Of a stretch of 64,000 bases of DNA, positions 1-8,130 are shown one piece after another; the stretch's first letter is position 1, and each line of letters starts with the position of its first letter. Origin of the DNA: JARLGU01 sp036504535. Its GTDB lineage: Bacteria; Armatimonadota; Armatimonadia; Armatimonadales; Capsulimonadaceae. The stretch is from NCBI GenBank assembly GCA_036504535.1, contig DASXUY010000050.1:62001-126000 (forward strand), read 5' to 3'. The position numbers were made by a program, and so were the translations under genes. Under the pieces are notes generated by a model that worked only from the letters and a program-made list of their open reading frames with translations, searched no databases and was not told where the DNA came from.

Positions 1-627
1 GAGCGCAGCGACAAATGGGGGGAGGCCTTCGATGCGGGCGGCATTGATGCGTTCACCAGCTGAGATCGCTCGCTTGGCCGCGAAAAGCTGTTCAGCCTGC
101 ACTCGCGGGAGCAGTTCGGCGACAACATCCATCGACCGAAGGATGGGTACCCCTGAGCCTAAGAGCGAACCCCATGTCTCGCAAAAAAGGTACATATTGG
201 TCGTCCGCTGGTAGTAGCTCAGCTTGCTCCAGTTCTCCGGGACATATTTTGTCGACGGCGCCGCCAAAAGCAACTCGGTCTCGGTTCCTAGTGCTTGGTT
301 TAGGAGACGCCACTCCTTGGTGATGATATCAGCGGCGATGCGAAGTGTGACATCAATAATGCCGCCAACCTCGCCAGCGTGCACCATGGCTATGAAGTAG
401 CGGGAGTAAAGCTCGCGGCGTCCCAGCATCGCATCAGATAACGTATCGCCAGCCTCAAGCGCCTCCTGCAGCCGTACAGATTCTGCGCCGTAAGGCTCGG
501 GTGTATCTCGGAGTGAATGGAACGCTCGCACAAAGCTCACGCCTTCCTCTACAAGTGCTGACAGGCGTGTGGCAAATAGTACAAGCACGAGCGACGGAGG
601 GATTTGCTCTTGGGATTCAGTTGTCAT
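1..627 (-). CDS. GspF-like protein without TM segments (3' part missing, runs off window)
   Basis: This frame stays open from the ATG at 627 to the window edge (209 residues). Residues 15-105 match the first half of a T2SSF/GspF domain, with a leader like RLSALVEEGVSF and the hallmark MVHAGEVGGIIDVTLRIA at 81-98. A second half starts near 147 (FCETWGSLLGSGVPILRSMDVV). In normal GspF/PilC proteins these halves are separated by hydrophobic membrane helices; here the linker (about 106-145) is polar and carries none, so the visible part looks soluble. Its ATG overlaps the stop of the sigma factor gene by four bases (ATGA), which implies translational coupling. GspF/PilC is the inner-membrane platform of type II secretion and type IV pili; whether this copy assembles pilins is unknown. 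The family call is good, the function open. Confidence 0.8.
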   Translation of the reverse strand, partial: MTTESQEQIPPSLVLVLFATRLSALVEEGVSFVRAFHSLRDTPEPYGAESVRLQEALEAGDTLSDAMLGRRELYSRYFIAMVHAGEVGGIIDVTLRIAADIITKEWRLLNQALGTETELLLAAPSTKYVPENWSKLSYYQRTTNMYLFCETWGSLLGSGVPILRSMDVVAELLPRVQAEQLFAAKRAISAGERINAARIEGLPPFVAAL

Positions 628-1259
628 TTCTCAGTTTCCTTTCGGCATGTCTCGTGCCACCGACTGGCGTCATCGCCGAAAAATTCGGGGTTGGAGAAGC
701 GTAGTGTACGGCGCAATTGCGCCTTGGCTCGGTGGATTCGCCCCTCCACTGTGGTTACCGGGACAGCGGTAAATTCGGCGATTTGGTCGTAGGAGCAGTT
801 GCCCCAAACCGCCATCAGGAGAGCTGTCCTATTGGCTTCGGGGATGGTGCGGAGAGCTGTTCGCAGTTGCTCGTCTCGCTCGCGACAAATGAGCATTGCG
901 AGCGGCTGCTGAGCATCGTCAGCCTGCGGCGGATCGAGGTCTGGGTCGTCCAGGGAAACGACCGGTGAGCGGCGTCGCCGAAACCAGGTTCGGCAGTGCT
1001 GCGCAAGGATGGCGCGCACCCACGCGGTGAACGTGTCCGGGTCCCGTAGGTCCGCTAGATGGCCCCACGCCGCCGCGAGAACTGCCTGCGTGATATCCTC
1101 GGCTTCGTCGCGATCACCGGTGCGCACAAACGCGATGCCAAACAGTCCGGAGCGAATGGGCGAAATGAGCGTATCGAACGCGGCGTGGTCGCCGCGCTGG
1201 GCCGCAAGAACGACTGCGCGCCGATCAGACACCAGGTTTTCGCTCAAGTTGGTAGCCAT
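624..1259 (-). CDS. ECF-type RNA polymerase sigma factor
   Basis: A 211-residue sigma-70 family protein. Region 2 lies at about residues 13-95 (AAQRGDHAAFDTLI, then DRDEAEDITQAVLAAAW, the core-binding and -10 recognition helices). Region 4 lies at about 128-185 (LRTIPEANRTALLM, SYDQIAEFTAVPVTTVEGRIHRAKAQL, a helix-turn-helix for the -35 element). Regions 1 and 3 are absent, as in ECF sigmas. No anti-sigma factor follows; instead the gene overlaps a GspF-like gene by 4 bp on the same strand. That pairing suggests the sigma controls, or is controlled together with, an envelope or secretion process, but the sequence does not show its signal. Confidence 0.92.
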   Translation of the reverse strand: MATNLSENLVSDRRAVVLAAQRGDHAAFDTLISPIRSGLFGIAFVRTGDRDEAEDITQAVLAAAWGHLADLRDPDTFTAWVRAILAQHCRTWFRRRRSPVVSLDDPDLDPPQADDAQQPLAMLICRERDEQLRTALRTIPEANRTALLMAVWGNCSYDQIAEFTAVPVTTVEGRIHRAKAQLRRTLRFSNPEFFGDDASRWHETCRKETEK

Positions 1260-1384
1260 CTACATAAGTAGACGCATTTGCCGCCAAAAACTGACGATTT
1301 AGTTTCGGTTTATTTTTGGGAGCGATGGAGAGTCAGCCACCCTGACGGCAACGCCAATGCATTTCGTCACCAGGGCACATAGAC

Positions 1385-2842
1385 CTACCGCGCCAGCTTC
1401 TCGAGCAGTGTCCCCAGCATGCGCCAGGTGGATTCGACGGTGTCGATGGTGACGCATTCGTCGGGCGTGTGCGCTCCTTGGATCTCAGGGCCGAATGAGA
1501 CAGCGTCGAGGCCGGGGAGCTTGGAGATAATCGCGCCGCATTCGAGGCCCGCGTGCACGACCTCGATCTCAGGGGCGTGACCGTAGGTGGCGGTGTACGC
1601 GTCGACTGTCGCAGTTAGCAGCGGCGACGATGACTTGGGCTCCCAGCCGGGATATTGCGACACTAGCTGGGTGGTTCCGCCCGCTATGTCGGCTTTTTCG
1701 CGGATGGTCTCTCGGACATTGCGCAGGGACTTGGCGAGGAAGGAGCGGACGCTGACGATCACCTTGACGCTGGACGTTGTCGTCGTTATCTGCGCCGTGT
1801 TTGCCGACGTTTCCGGCTTGCCGTCGTACATTTCGCTCCACTGCAGCACACCGTGCGGGAGTTCGCCGATCAACGCGATGAGCTTTCGTGCGACTGACGG
1901 ATCCAGCACTTCGCTGCCGTTGTCCGTTTCGGTCAGTGTCAGCGTCACGCCGGGTTCGTCGGCGCGCCATTTGCCGAGCGCGTCGGTGTCGAACGACGCC
2001 GCGTGAGCGTGCAGTCGGCCTTCGTGGGCTTTGTCGATCACGATAACGGCTGACGCCGATTTCGGGATGGCATTGGCGGCGCTTCCGCCTTCGATCGCCG
2101 CGATTGCAGGCGCGAGACCGTCCGCCTGCAGGCGCGCGAGAAAGTCGCCGAGCAACTTGATGGCGTTGGCGCGCGGCTTACCGATTTCGAGGCCGCTGTG
2201 GCCGCCGAGTGCGCCATCGACCGCGAGCGTGTACGCGATGTGACCGCCGCGCGGCAGAGATCGGCCGGTCGGTATGCCGATCTGCAGCGTCGCGCCGCCA
2301 GTGCAGCCGATGGTGAGCTTCTCGATCTCCTCGCTGTCGAGGTTAATCAATGCGCGCGCGGAGACGAGGGATCCGTCAAGCGCGCTGGCCCCCCGTAGGC
2401 CGATCTCCTCTTCCACAGTGAACAGCAGTTCGAGCGGCCCATGGGCAAGGGTCTCGTCGGTCATCAACGCCAGCGCCATAGCCGCACCGATACCGTTGTC
2501 GGCCCCGAGAGTGGTGCCGGTGGCGTAGACTTTGCCGCCGTCGATGCGGGCGACGATTGGGTCTTTGGCCCAATCGTGGACAACGCCGAGGGCGGTCGCG
2601 GGCACCATATCGATGTGTGCCTGGATGCAGACGGCGGGCGTATCGGGGCCAATTCCGCTGACCGCAGGGACGGATACGACCACATTGCCTGCTTCGTCGC
2701 CACGCCATGTGAGGCCAGCACGTTCTGCCTGCGCGATGACGTACTTGCGTGCGCGCTCTTCGTTCTGCGAAACGCGAGGAATGGCATTGAGCGCGGCGAA
2801 GTGCGCCCAGACTGCAGGCGGTTGAAGGTTGTCGTAAGGCAT
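1385..2842 (-). CDS. pepD: PepD-like cytosol nonspecific dipeptidase (M20 family)
   Basis: An M20 metallopeptidase that hydrolyses dipeptides such as Xaa-His in the cytoplasm with a dinuclear zinc site. From the ATG at 2842 the protein is 485 residues, the size of E. coli PepD. This start has a GGGAG box about 8 bases upstream and begins with the family-typical MPYDNLQPPAVWAHF; an upstream in-frame ATG at 2962 would add 40 residues of low-complexity sequence with no family match and is not preferred. Visible metal and catalytic motifs: H76-x-D78 in CIQAHIDMV, D115 in GADNG, the glutamates at 144-146 (TVEEEIG) and D169 (NLDSEE); the GGHSGLEIG lid-domain motif follows. It is single, with no operon partner, and likely housekeeping. 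Confidence 0.92.
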   Translation of the reverse strand: MPYDNLQPPAVWAHFAALNAIPRVSQNEERARKYVIAQAERAGLTWRGDEAGNVVVSVPAVSGIGPDTPAVCIQAHIDMVPATALGVVHDWAKDPIVARIDGGKVYATGTTLGADNGIGAAMALALMTDETLAHGPLELLFTVEEEIGLRGASALDGSLVSARALINLDSEEIEKLTIGCTGGATLQIGIPTGRSLPRGGHIAYTLAVDGALGGHSGLEIGKPRANAIKLLGDFLARLQADGLAPAIAAIEGGSAANAIPKSASAVIVIDKAHEGRLHAHAASFDTDALGKWRADEPGVTLTLTETDNGSEVLDPSVARKLIALIGELPHGVLQWSEMYDGKPETSANTAQITTTTSSVKVIVSVRSFLAKSLRNVRETIREKADIAGGTTQLVSQYPGWEPKSSSPLLTATVDAYTATYGHAPEIEVVHAGLECGAIISKLPGLDAVSFGPEIQGAHTPDECVTIDTVESTWRMLGTLLEKLAR

Positions 2843-3112
2843 GGTCAAGTCTCCCGTTGGGGCTATTATGACATGTGGGGTGACGCGAGTGGTGTGTGGG
2901 GCGAGGTTGAGAGGCATTTGGCTGCCGCGACTGCGGCAGCCCGTGACATGGAATGAGCCCAAAAGGCAATCACAGATTCCGTAGGGTGAAACCTACGGCT
3001 CACAAGAGCTTGAAAGTACCCCTTGGGCACTCGGAACAAACCTGTTTCTGAGAAGTGCCTGAAAGTACCGGACATAGGAATGTCCAGGGCACTCAGAAAT
3101 TGCTCCCCCGCC

Positions 3113-3895
3113 TCATGCCGTTGGCACCGTGCCGCCGTCGATGACGTATTCGGTGCCGGTGATGGAACTGGCGCGCGGGGAGACGAGGAAGGCGATGAGG
3201 TCGGCTACTTCTTGCGGTTTCGCGGGACGGCCTAGAGGGATACCGCCGAGGGCCTTCATGATGATCTGCTTGCCGCCTTCGTAGTCGGTGCCGGCTTGCT
3301 CGGCAAGGCGTGTCGCGAGGCCGACGGCTGCTTCGGTTTCTATCCAGCCGGGCGATACACGCACGACACGAACACCTTTAGGCGTCACCTCTTTCGACAA
3401 GCTTTTGCTGTAGGTCGAAAGTGCGGCTTTAGCGGCAGCATAGGCTGTGGTCGATTCAGGCAGTGGTAGCTCGTGCTGAATCGATGTGACATGAACGATC
3501 ACACCGCTTCCTTGCGAAATCATAGACGGTAGTAGAGCGCGATCAAGGCGCACGGATGGCATAAGGTTTTGGTTAAGCTCGCGCAGCCACGCGTCATCGT
3601 CCAGCGCTGCAAAGCCTCCGCCTGGCGATTGCGATCCGCCAAGAGCGTTGACGAGAATATCAATGCCAGCGAACCTATCCAATACTCCTTTAGCGACAGT
3701 GTCGCAGCCAGCGGCGGTCGATAGGTCTGCGGCGATATAGTGAACGCCGTCCAGCGGGGCTGCCGGGAGGGATCGCGCCGTCGTGATAACTCGCACGCCA
3801 GCGTCTCGCAATGTGGCGACTACCGATGCGCCAACGCCCTTTGTGCCGCCTGTAACAAGCGCTCGCTTATCCGTCAATTCCAGTTCAAAACCCAT
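3113..3895 (-). CDS. SDR family NAD(P)-dependent oxidoreductase
   Basis: A 260-residue classical short-chain dehydrogenase. The N-terminal cofactor loop TGGTKGVGASVV (about residue 14), the NALGG motif after strand 4, and the active-site Tyr-x-x-x-Lys in TTAYAAAKAAL are all visible, as is the C-terminal SSITGTEYVIDGG. Such enzymes reduce or oxidise hydroxyl/keto groups using NAD(P)H; the substrate cannot be read from sequence. A GGAG box lies eight bases before the ATG. The HxlR regulator gene is divergent across 119 bp, an arrangement typical of a redox- or electrophile-sensing regulator controlling its neighbour. Confidence 0.9.
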   Translation of the reverse strand: MGFELELTDKRALVTGGTKGVGASVVATLRDAGVRVITTARSLPAAPLDGVHYIAADLSTAAGCDTVAKGVLDRFAGIDILVNALGGSQSPGGGFAALDDDAWLRELNQNLMPSVRLDRALLPSMISQGSGVIVHVTSIQHELPLPESTTAYAAAKAALSTYSKSLSKEVTPKGVRVVRVSPGWIETEAAVGLATRLAEQAGTDYEGGKQIIMKALGGIPLGRPAKPQEVADLIAFLVSPRASSITGTEYVIDGGTVPTA

Positions 3896-3978
3896 ATTGA
3901 TTACTCCAGAGTCTTATTTCACGTGACCCGGACTGCCTCGCCCAAAGTGAGGAAAGCAAGAACCTCAGGTCTACCATG

Positions 3979-4008
3979 TTGACAATGATCGCATTATGAC
4001 GGTATAGT
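3979..4008 (+). promoter_or_regulatory. Promoter of the HxlR gene (leaderless)
   Basis: TTGACA at 3979-3984 and TATAGT at 4003-4008 are separated by 18 bp. The expected start site falls at about 4015, on the ATG of the HxlR gene itself, and no Shine-Dalgarno box precedes that ATG, so the transcript is probably leaderless. Confidence 0.65.
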
Positions 4009-4014
4009 CCCAAA

Positions 4015-4407
4015 ATGACAAGTACTAACAATAAAGTAAGGTACTTACCAAAAAGTAAGCCTCACGACGGCCACACACCTATAACTGCGGCGGAAGGTGT
4101 GGAGTACGCGTTCTCGATTCTCGAGGGCCGCTGGAAAATGCTTATCCTGTTCCACCTCTTCGGTGGCAAGGTGCTGCGATTCTCCGATCTTGAACGCGCT
4201 ATTCCCGCGATCTCGCAGAAGATGCTGATTCAGCAACTGCGTCAAATGGAAACTGACGGTATTGTCCGACGAGTCCAGTACCCGGAAGTTCCCCCCAAGG
4301 TCGAATACTCGCTGACACCGTGGGGCCAAGCGCTGTGTCCGGCTCTCGACGCGCTGCTCACTTGGGCTGCGAAACGCGACGAGTTGGTGGAGACTCCCGA
4401 GGGGTAA
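4015..4407 (+). CDS. HxlR family transcriptional regulator
   Basis: A 130-residue winged-helix regulator. The HxlR signature is clear: EYAFSILEGRWKMLILFHLF, then LRFSDLERAIPAISQKMLIQQL and the wing VEYSLTPWGQAL. There is an N-terminal basic tail of about 30 residues. No conserved cysteine in the HTH region is evident, so redox sensing by the classical HypR mechanism is not supported. The gene is divergent from the SDR oxidoreductase and probably regulates it and itself. A near-consensus promoter ends only six bases before the ATG. Confidence 0.9.
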   Translation: MTSTNNKVRYLPKSKPHDGHTPITAAEGVEYAFSILEGRWKMLILFHLFGGKVLRFSDLERAIPAISQKMLIQQLRQMETDGIVRRVQYPEVPPKVEYSLTPWGQALCPALDALLTWAAKRDELVETPEG

Positions 4408-4534
4408 CCGGCATGCGATCAAGTGTCCCCGGCAACCCTGCTTGCTGAGTCGCGCCTATTCGGCGCAGGATCGCGGCTTGAGCATGCGCAATCTTCGGCC
4501 ATCCTTTCCGTTTTTCAACTACCAAAAATAACAT

Positions 4535-4563
4535 TTGACAGCCTACACTGCCCCTGTTATAAT
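4535..4563 (+). promoter_or_regulatory. Consensus sigma-70-type promoter of module 1
   Basis: A perfect TTGACA (4535-4540), 17-bp spacer and perfect TATAAT (4558-4563). Initiation is expected near 4570, 50 bases before the regulator gene, directly upstream of an inverted repeat. Confidence 0.8.
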
Positions 4564-4572
4564 GTGGTCATT

Positions 4573-4604
4573 GTTATATGGTTGTTTTGTTACATCCATA
4601 TAAC
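4573..4604 (+). promoter_or_regulatory. Inverted-repeat operator candidate of module 1
   Basis: GTTATATGG (4573-4581) and CCATATAAC (4596-4604) form a perfect 9-bp inverted repeat with a 14-bp spacer, placed just downstream of the start site. This is the position expected for an autorepression operator of the GntR/LacI-type regulator encoded next; a leader hairpin is the alternative. Confidence 0.6.
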
Positions 4605-4619
4605 GTCGAGAGGCTTTAG

Positions 4620-5852
4620 TTGACGATGGTGCATTTGGCGAAGTCCAGGCAAAGACGAACAATCGCGCCGTATAAGGTCATTGAAAATGACTTGCGACGG
4701 AAGATACACAACGGCACGTGGTCGGTCGGTTCCCAAATTCCGAGCCGCCTCCAGCTCGCGCGGGACTACAGTGTTGATTTAAGCACCATTCAAAAAGCCG
4801 TGACGGCACTTCTGACCGATGGGTTTGTCCAATCTGAAGGTAAGCGCGGGACCTATGTTCGCCGGGTACCGTCCGAAGCGGATATATTCGACGGGCACGC
4901 TGATGTGGGGACCAAGACCGCGACCGCCCCTGTGAAGCGGCAAGCAGCCGCTACCGCTCCGAGTGCGGAACGCCCAACTCGTTCTGTGGGAGTTGTCGGT
5001 CGGTTCGCGCCGCAAATTCCGGAGCATCTGGTCGCATATGTTATTGGTCTCGCTCTTGAGCACGAACTGGCAGCAGACCGGTCGATTTCGCTACGATTTT
5101 ACGACTGCTTTCAAGACATTTACTACACCTGTCCGTTCGAGGACGCGGTCAAAACCCTCGTCGACGACCATGTCGACATGGTGTGCGTGATCTTGTCGGA
5201 AGCGGCTGGTGTGGACGGGATGATGGCCATAGCGAGGGCATCGCGCACGCCGATATTGTTTGTAACAACAGAGATGCTGCCGCAGCCGGTTAGGCAAGTT
5301 TACATCGACAATACGTACGATGGATACCAGGCCGCGAATCATCTGCTAGACATGGGACACAAGGAAATAACCTTCGTGTCTGCGGGGAGTTATCGGTGGT
5401 CCCAGGACCGCCTTGATGGCGTCCGGTATGCAGTGCGGCACGCAGGATTGCCGGATGAAGCACTGCGAGTGTTTCCGACCGGCGACCTTGCTCGATGCGA
5501 ACTCAATCGTAAAGAGTTGGGCGAACCGCTCAAAGCGTGGGTGCGAGACGAATTGGCGCGGGGATCTATCCCGAACGCGATCATAGCGGCCAACGACTAC
5601 ATTTCCATGGATATCACTGACGCTCTTGAGGAATTCGCAAGCGAACAACTGGCCACCGTCACAATCATTGGATTCGACGATAAGCCCGAAGCGCGACAGC
5701 GTGGGCTGACGACACTTCGCCCGCCGCATTTCGATATGGCAAACGAGGGGGCGAGACTGATCAAGAAGATTCTAAACGACGGCGACCTTGTCCGTGAATC
5801 GACTCATATACGACTGACCTCACAATTGATAGTTCGAACAAACACACGTTAA
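4620..5852 (+). CDS. GntR-type winged helix fused to LacI-type sugar-binding domain (AraR-like regulator)
   Basis: A 410-residue regulator. Residues 15-75 are a GntR winged helix (YKVIENDLRRKIHNGTWSVG, SRLQLARDYSVDLSTIQKAV, GTYVRR). After a linker of about 50 residues rich in Ala, Thr and Pro comes a periplasmic-binding-protein-like effector domain (SVGVVGRF, VYIDNTYDGYQAANHLLDMGHKEITFV, IGFDD near the end). This AraR-like layout normally senses a sugar and represses nearby catabolic genes. The chosen TTG start at 4620 lies six bases after GAGAGG; an ATG at 4626 is possible. A perfect-consensus promoter and an inverted repeat precede it. The prepilin gene follows after 31 bp, so the regulator and prepilin are probably co-transcribed. 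Confidence 0.9.
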   Translation: MTMVHLAKSRQRRTIAPYKVIENDLRRKIHNGTWSVGSQIPSRLQLARDYSVDLSTIQKAVTALLTDGFVQSEGKRGTYVRRVPSEADIFDGHADVGTKTATAPVKRQAAATAPSAERPTRSVGVVGRFAPQIPEHLVAYVIGLALEHELAADRSISLRFYDCFQDIYYTCPFEDAVKTLVDDHVDMVCVILSEAAGVDGMMAIARASRTPILFVTTEMLPQPVRQVYIDNTYDGYQAANHLLDMGHKEITFVSAGSYRWSQDRLDGVRYAVRHAGLPDEALRVFPTGDLARCELNRKELGEPLKAWVRDELARGSIPNAIIAANDYISMDITDALEEFASEQLATVTIIGFDDKPEARQRGLTTLRPPHFDMANEGARLIKKILNDGDLVRESTHIRLTSQLIVRTNTR

Positions 5853-5883
5853 TCGCGGACTTGGTTCCGCACGGGAGAACAGA

Positions 5884-6678
5884 GTGAAAACTACATATAA
5901 AAACTCGGGATTCACGCTTATTGAGCTATTAGTTGTTATAGCTATAATAGCAATACTAGCAGCTATACTTTTTCCTGTTTTTGCCACGGCACGCGAAAAA
6001 GCGCGGCAGACAACGTGTGCGAGTAACTTGAAGCAGCTCGGGCTAGGCTTTACGCAGTACATCCAAGACTATGACGAAACATATCCGATTGCAACCGACT
6101 ATGGCGGTCACACCAGCCCTGTATATTGGGAACAAGAGATCATGCCCTACTGCGGCTTCAAGTTTAAATCAGCGAACGCGAACTCTCAGTCGGCTCCCCT
6201 CCTCTTCGCCTGCCCTGACGACCCGCCGACCACGGGCGCTGCAGCAGCGTCGGGACAACTGAGGGAGTCGTACGCCATGCCAATGCCGTGTTCGTCCGGG
6301 GGCTCCGGGATCAACAACACCGGTAACTATAAAGGGATTGTCCAACAGTGGGTCGGGACGTGGCCCGGATACTATCCCGGAATTCTCACCCGGAACATTC
6401 TGCTGCCAGCGACGACACTCCAATTGGTCGAGCAGCCTGGATCGGAGCTTCTTGGCGGCGCTAGGGCCGTCTGCCCAGCGCCCCAGATTACGGCCGCGTT
6501 TTCTACGCAAACCGGACTGGTTGCCCAATTGAATCCGATGCCGAATCCGCTCCATTCGGAGGGCTACAACTACCTCTTCTGCGATGGGCACGTTAAGTGG
6601 CTCAAGCCAGACCAGACTATCGGTACAGGCACAATGACTCAACCCAACGGCTTCTGGACTGTCGCCGAGGGCGACTAG
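5884..6678 (+). CDS. Prepilin-like H-X9-DG protein 1 (DUF1559-like)
   Basis: A 264-residue protein with a type IV prepilin leader: a short basic tail ending in Gly, cleavage before FTLIELLVVIAIIAIL, the Glu at +5 of the mature protein, and one hydrophobic helix. After it come AREKARQTTCASNLKQLG and a globular part ending with the processing-associated H-X9-DG motif (H224, D234, G235). It is presumably cleaved and N-methylated by a PilD-type peptidase and displayed at the surface. It starts with GTG, ten bases after GGGAG. The helix-coding stretch (about 5915-5985) uses A/T-ending and rare codons, including five ATA codons, unlike the rest of the gene. It follows the regulator by 31 bp and precedes secreted carbohydrate-active genes. 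A glycan-binding role is an inference. Confidence 0.92.
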   Translation: MKTTYKNSGFTLIELLVVIAIIAILAAILFPVFATAREKARQTTCASNLKQLGLGFTQYIQDYDETYPIATDYGGHTSPVYWEQEIMPYCGFKFKSANANSQSAPLLFACPDDPPTTGAAAASGQLRESYAMPMPCSSGGSGINNTGNYKGIVQQWVGTWPGYYPGILTRNILLPATTLQLVEQPGSELLGGARAVCPAPQITAAFSTQTGLVAQLNPMPNPLHSEGYNYLFCDGHVKWLKPDQTIGTGTMTQPNGFWTVAEGD

Positions 6679-6751
6679 GAGCAGGCCGATTATCAGGAGA
6701 TTCAGCTCACTCTGAGCGCGGCTCAACCGACAAAGCCTCACCTACCATAAG

Positions 6752-6802
6752 ACCTCACCCCTCGCCCCTCTCCTTGGAAAGGACGAGGGGTGTAAGAGAG
6801 GA
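6752..6802 (+). repeat. CCCCTC-GAGGGG hairpin repeat, copy 1
   Basis: Copy of an interspersed palindromic repeat: ACCTCACCCC lead, then CCCCTCTCCTTGG and a complementary arm ending GAGGGG. It lies downstream of the prepilin gene. The right arm has one extra base compared with other copies. Confidence 0.8.
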
Positions 6803-6918
6803 CTGCGTTTCCGCCCTGTTCTAGTTCGGGCTGGGGCTGAGGTCCGCGCGAAGCGCGTCTCGGCGGGGCTGGGTTAGTTCGCAACGACGCCGACGTGTTG
6901 AGTGCGAACAAACACAAA

Positions 6919-8022
6919 ATGAAGATCTACAAACGAACGTCAAATGTGACTGCTGCAATCCTCGTTGGCGGCCTGTCTGCTATCGGAAATGTCGCCACGG
7001 AACGTATCGCGTTGGCCGCCCCGCCAGCGGTAGTCAACAGCATCGTCAACGGCGGCGCGGAGGACGGACAAGCTCAATCGGTGCCGGGGTGGCGCTTCGA
7101 GGCAGGTTCGCTGACGAGTGATCAGGTGTCATTTGGCATCTCGCCCGACGCGTCGGAAGGCAAGCAGAGTCTGCGACTCGCGCTGCTCAAGCCGGTGAAC
7201 GCCGCGAACGTGTGGTGGTGGCAAGAGGTTGTCGTCGCTCCGGGCACGAAAAGCTATGCTGTCTCGTGCTCCGCCAAACGCGTGACCGATGCCGCTCGGA
7301 CGGCCTGGGCTGACGCGGGCATTTCGTGCTACTTTATCGGGAACGGCAACTCGTGGTTAGGTTGGCAGGCGCTGAGGAGTGTTCCAGACTCGCAAGGCTG
7401 GATCCCGCTGAAAGCGAATGTAACCGTGCCGCCTGGCACGCAGCGGATTGGGATTCGCACGGGTCTATCCTGTACGGGAGTAGTCGAAGCGTGGTTTGAC
7501 GATATAAGGGCCGTTCCGTCTACGGATCGCTACCTCAACACCCTCCTGAACGGCAGCTTCGAGGACCCAATCGCACCAGTTCCCACGGGCTGGGTTTGGG
7601 CAACGCGGTCGGGCACACCGAAAGACGTGGTCGTACGACCCAGCCCAGACGCGGCGGACGGCAAGCAGGCGATAAGCGTCGTAGTTTTGGGAACCGGTAC
7701 GACTGTGAATGCGACATTGGCACAGCGGGTTCCGATTACGCCGGGCATCAAGACGTATAAGCTGTCACTCAAATCCAAGCTCGTGAGCGCGGCGGCAAGC
7801 AAGGCAAGTGACGTCACGTTCGGCTACGCGTTCCTAAACGATACTGGCCACGAGATCGGTTTCCTACCGATGGGGCTGGTCGCGGGCACGTCGTGGGAGG
7901 TGTCTACAGCGTCGCTGATGGCTCCGCCGGATGCGCAATCCGTGGAAGTGCGGGTAGTCGTTGAAGGAACGGGAGCCGTCGAGGCGGCGTTCGACGACGT
8001 CAACCTTGTACCGTCTCCCTAA
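6919..8022 (+). CDS. Exported two-repeat carbohydrate-binding-like protein
   Basis: From the ATG at 6919 the protein is 367 residues and starts with a plausible signal peptide (MKIYKRTSNVTAAILVGGL, cleavage near LAAPP). An in-frame GTG at 6895 is possible, but neither start has a good ribosome site. The mature protein is an internal duplication of about 165-residue units. Both open with a (V/L)N..(V/L)NG..ED...PGW/TGW pattern, continue with SPDA..GKQ, and close with (A/V)VEA.FDD(I/V). This is the look of CBM4/9/CBM22-type jelly rolls. No catalytic domain is present, so it may capture glycan for the enzymes encoded next. Family assignment is by pattern only. Confidence 0.75.
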   Translation: MKIYKRTSNVTAAILVGGLSAIGNVATERIALAAPPAVVNSIVNGGAEDGQAQSVPGWRFEAGSLTSDQVSFGISPDASEGKQSLRLALLKPVNAANVWWWQEVVVAPGTKSYAVSCSAKRVTDAARTAWADAGISCYFIGNGNSWLGWQALRSVPDSQGWIPLKANVTVPPGTQRIGIRTGLSCTGVVEAWFDDIRAVPSTDRYLNTLLNGSFEDPIAPVPTGWVWATRSGTPKDVVVRPSPDAADGKQAISVVVLGTGTTVNATLAQRVPITPGIKTYKLSLKSKLVSAAASKASDVTFGYAFLNDTGHEIGFLPMGLVAGTSWEVSTASLMAPPDAQSVEVRVVVEGTGAVEAAFDDVNLVPSP

Positions 8023-8130
8023 CCAGGCTAAGCTGTAGGCCAATTTAACACCATTTGCATCGAACACAACGCATAGATTGCTTACCGCAAGTCCTCCCCT
8101 GCACGATAATCACGAAAGGCATACTCAATC

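Noticed and set aside
2843..2962. 40-residue N-terminal extension of the PepD-like dipeptidase
   Set aside because: The extension has no family match, and a good ribosome site and the conserved N-terminus support the ATG at 2842.
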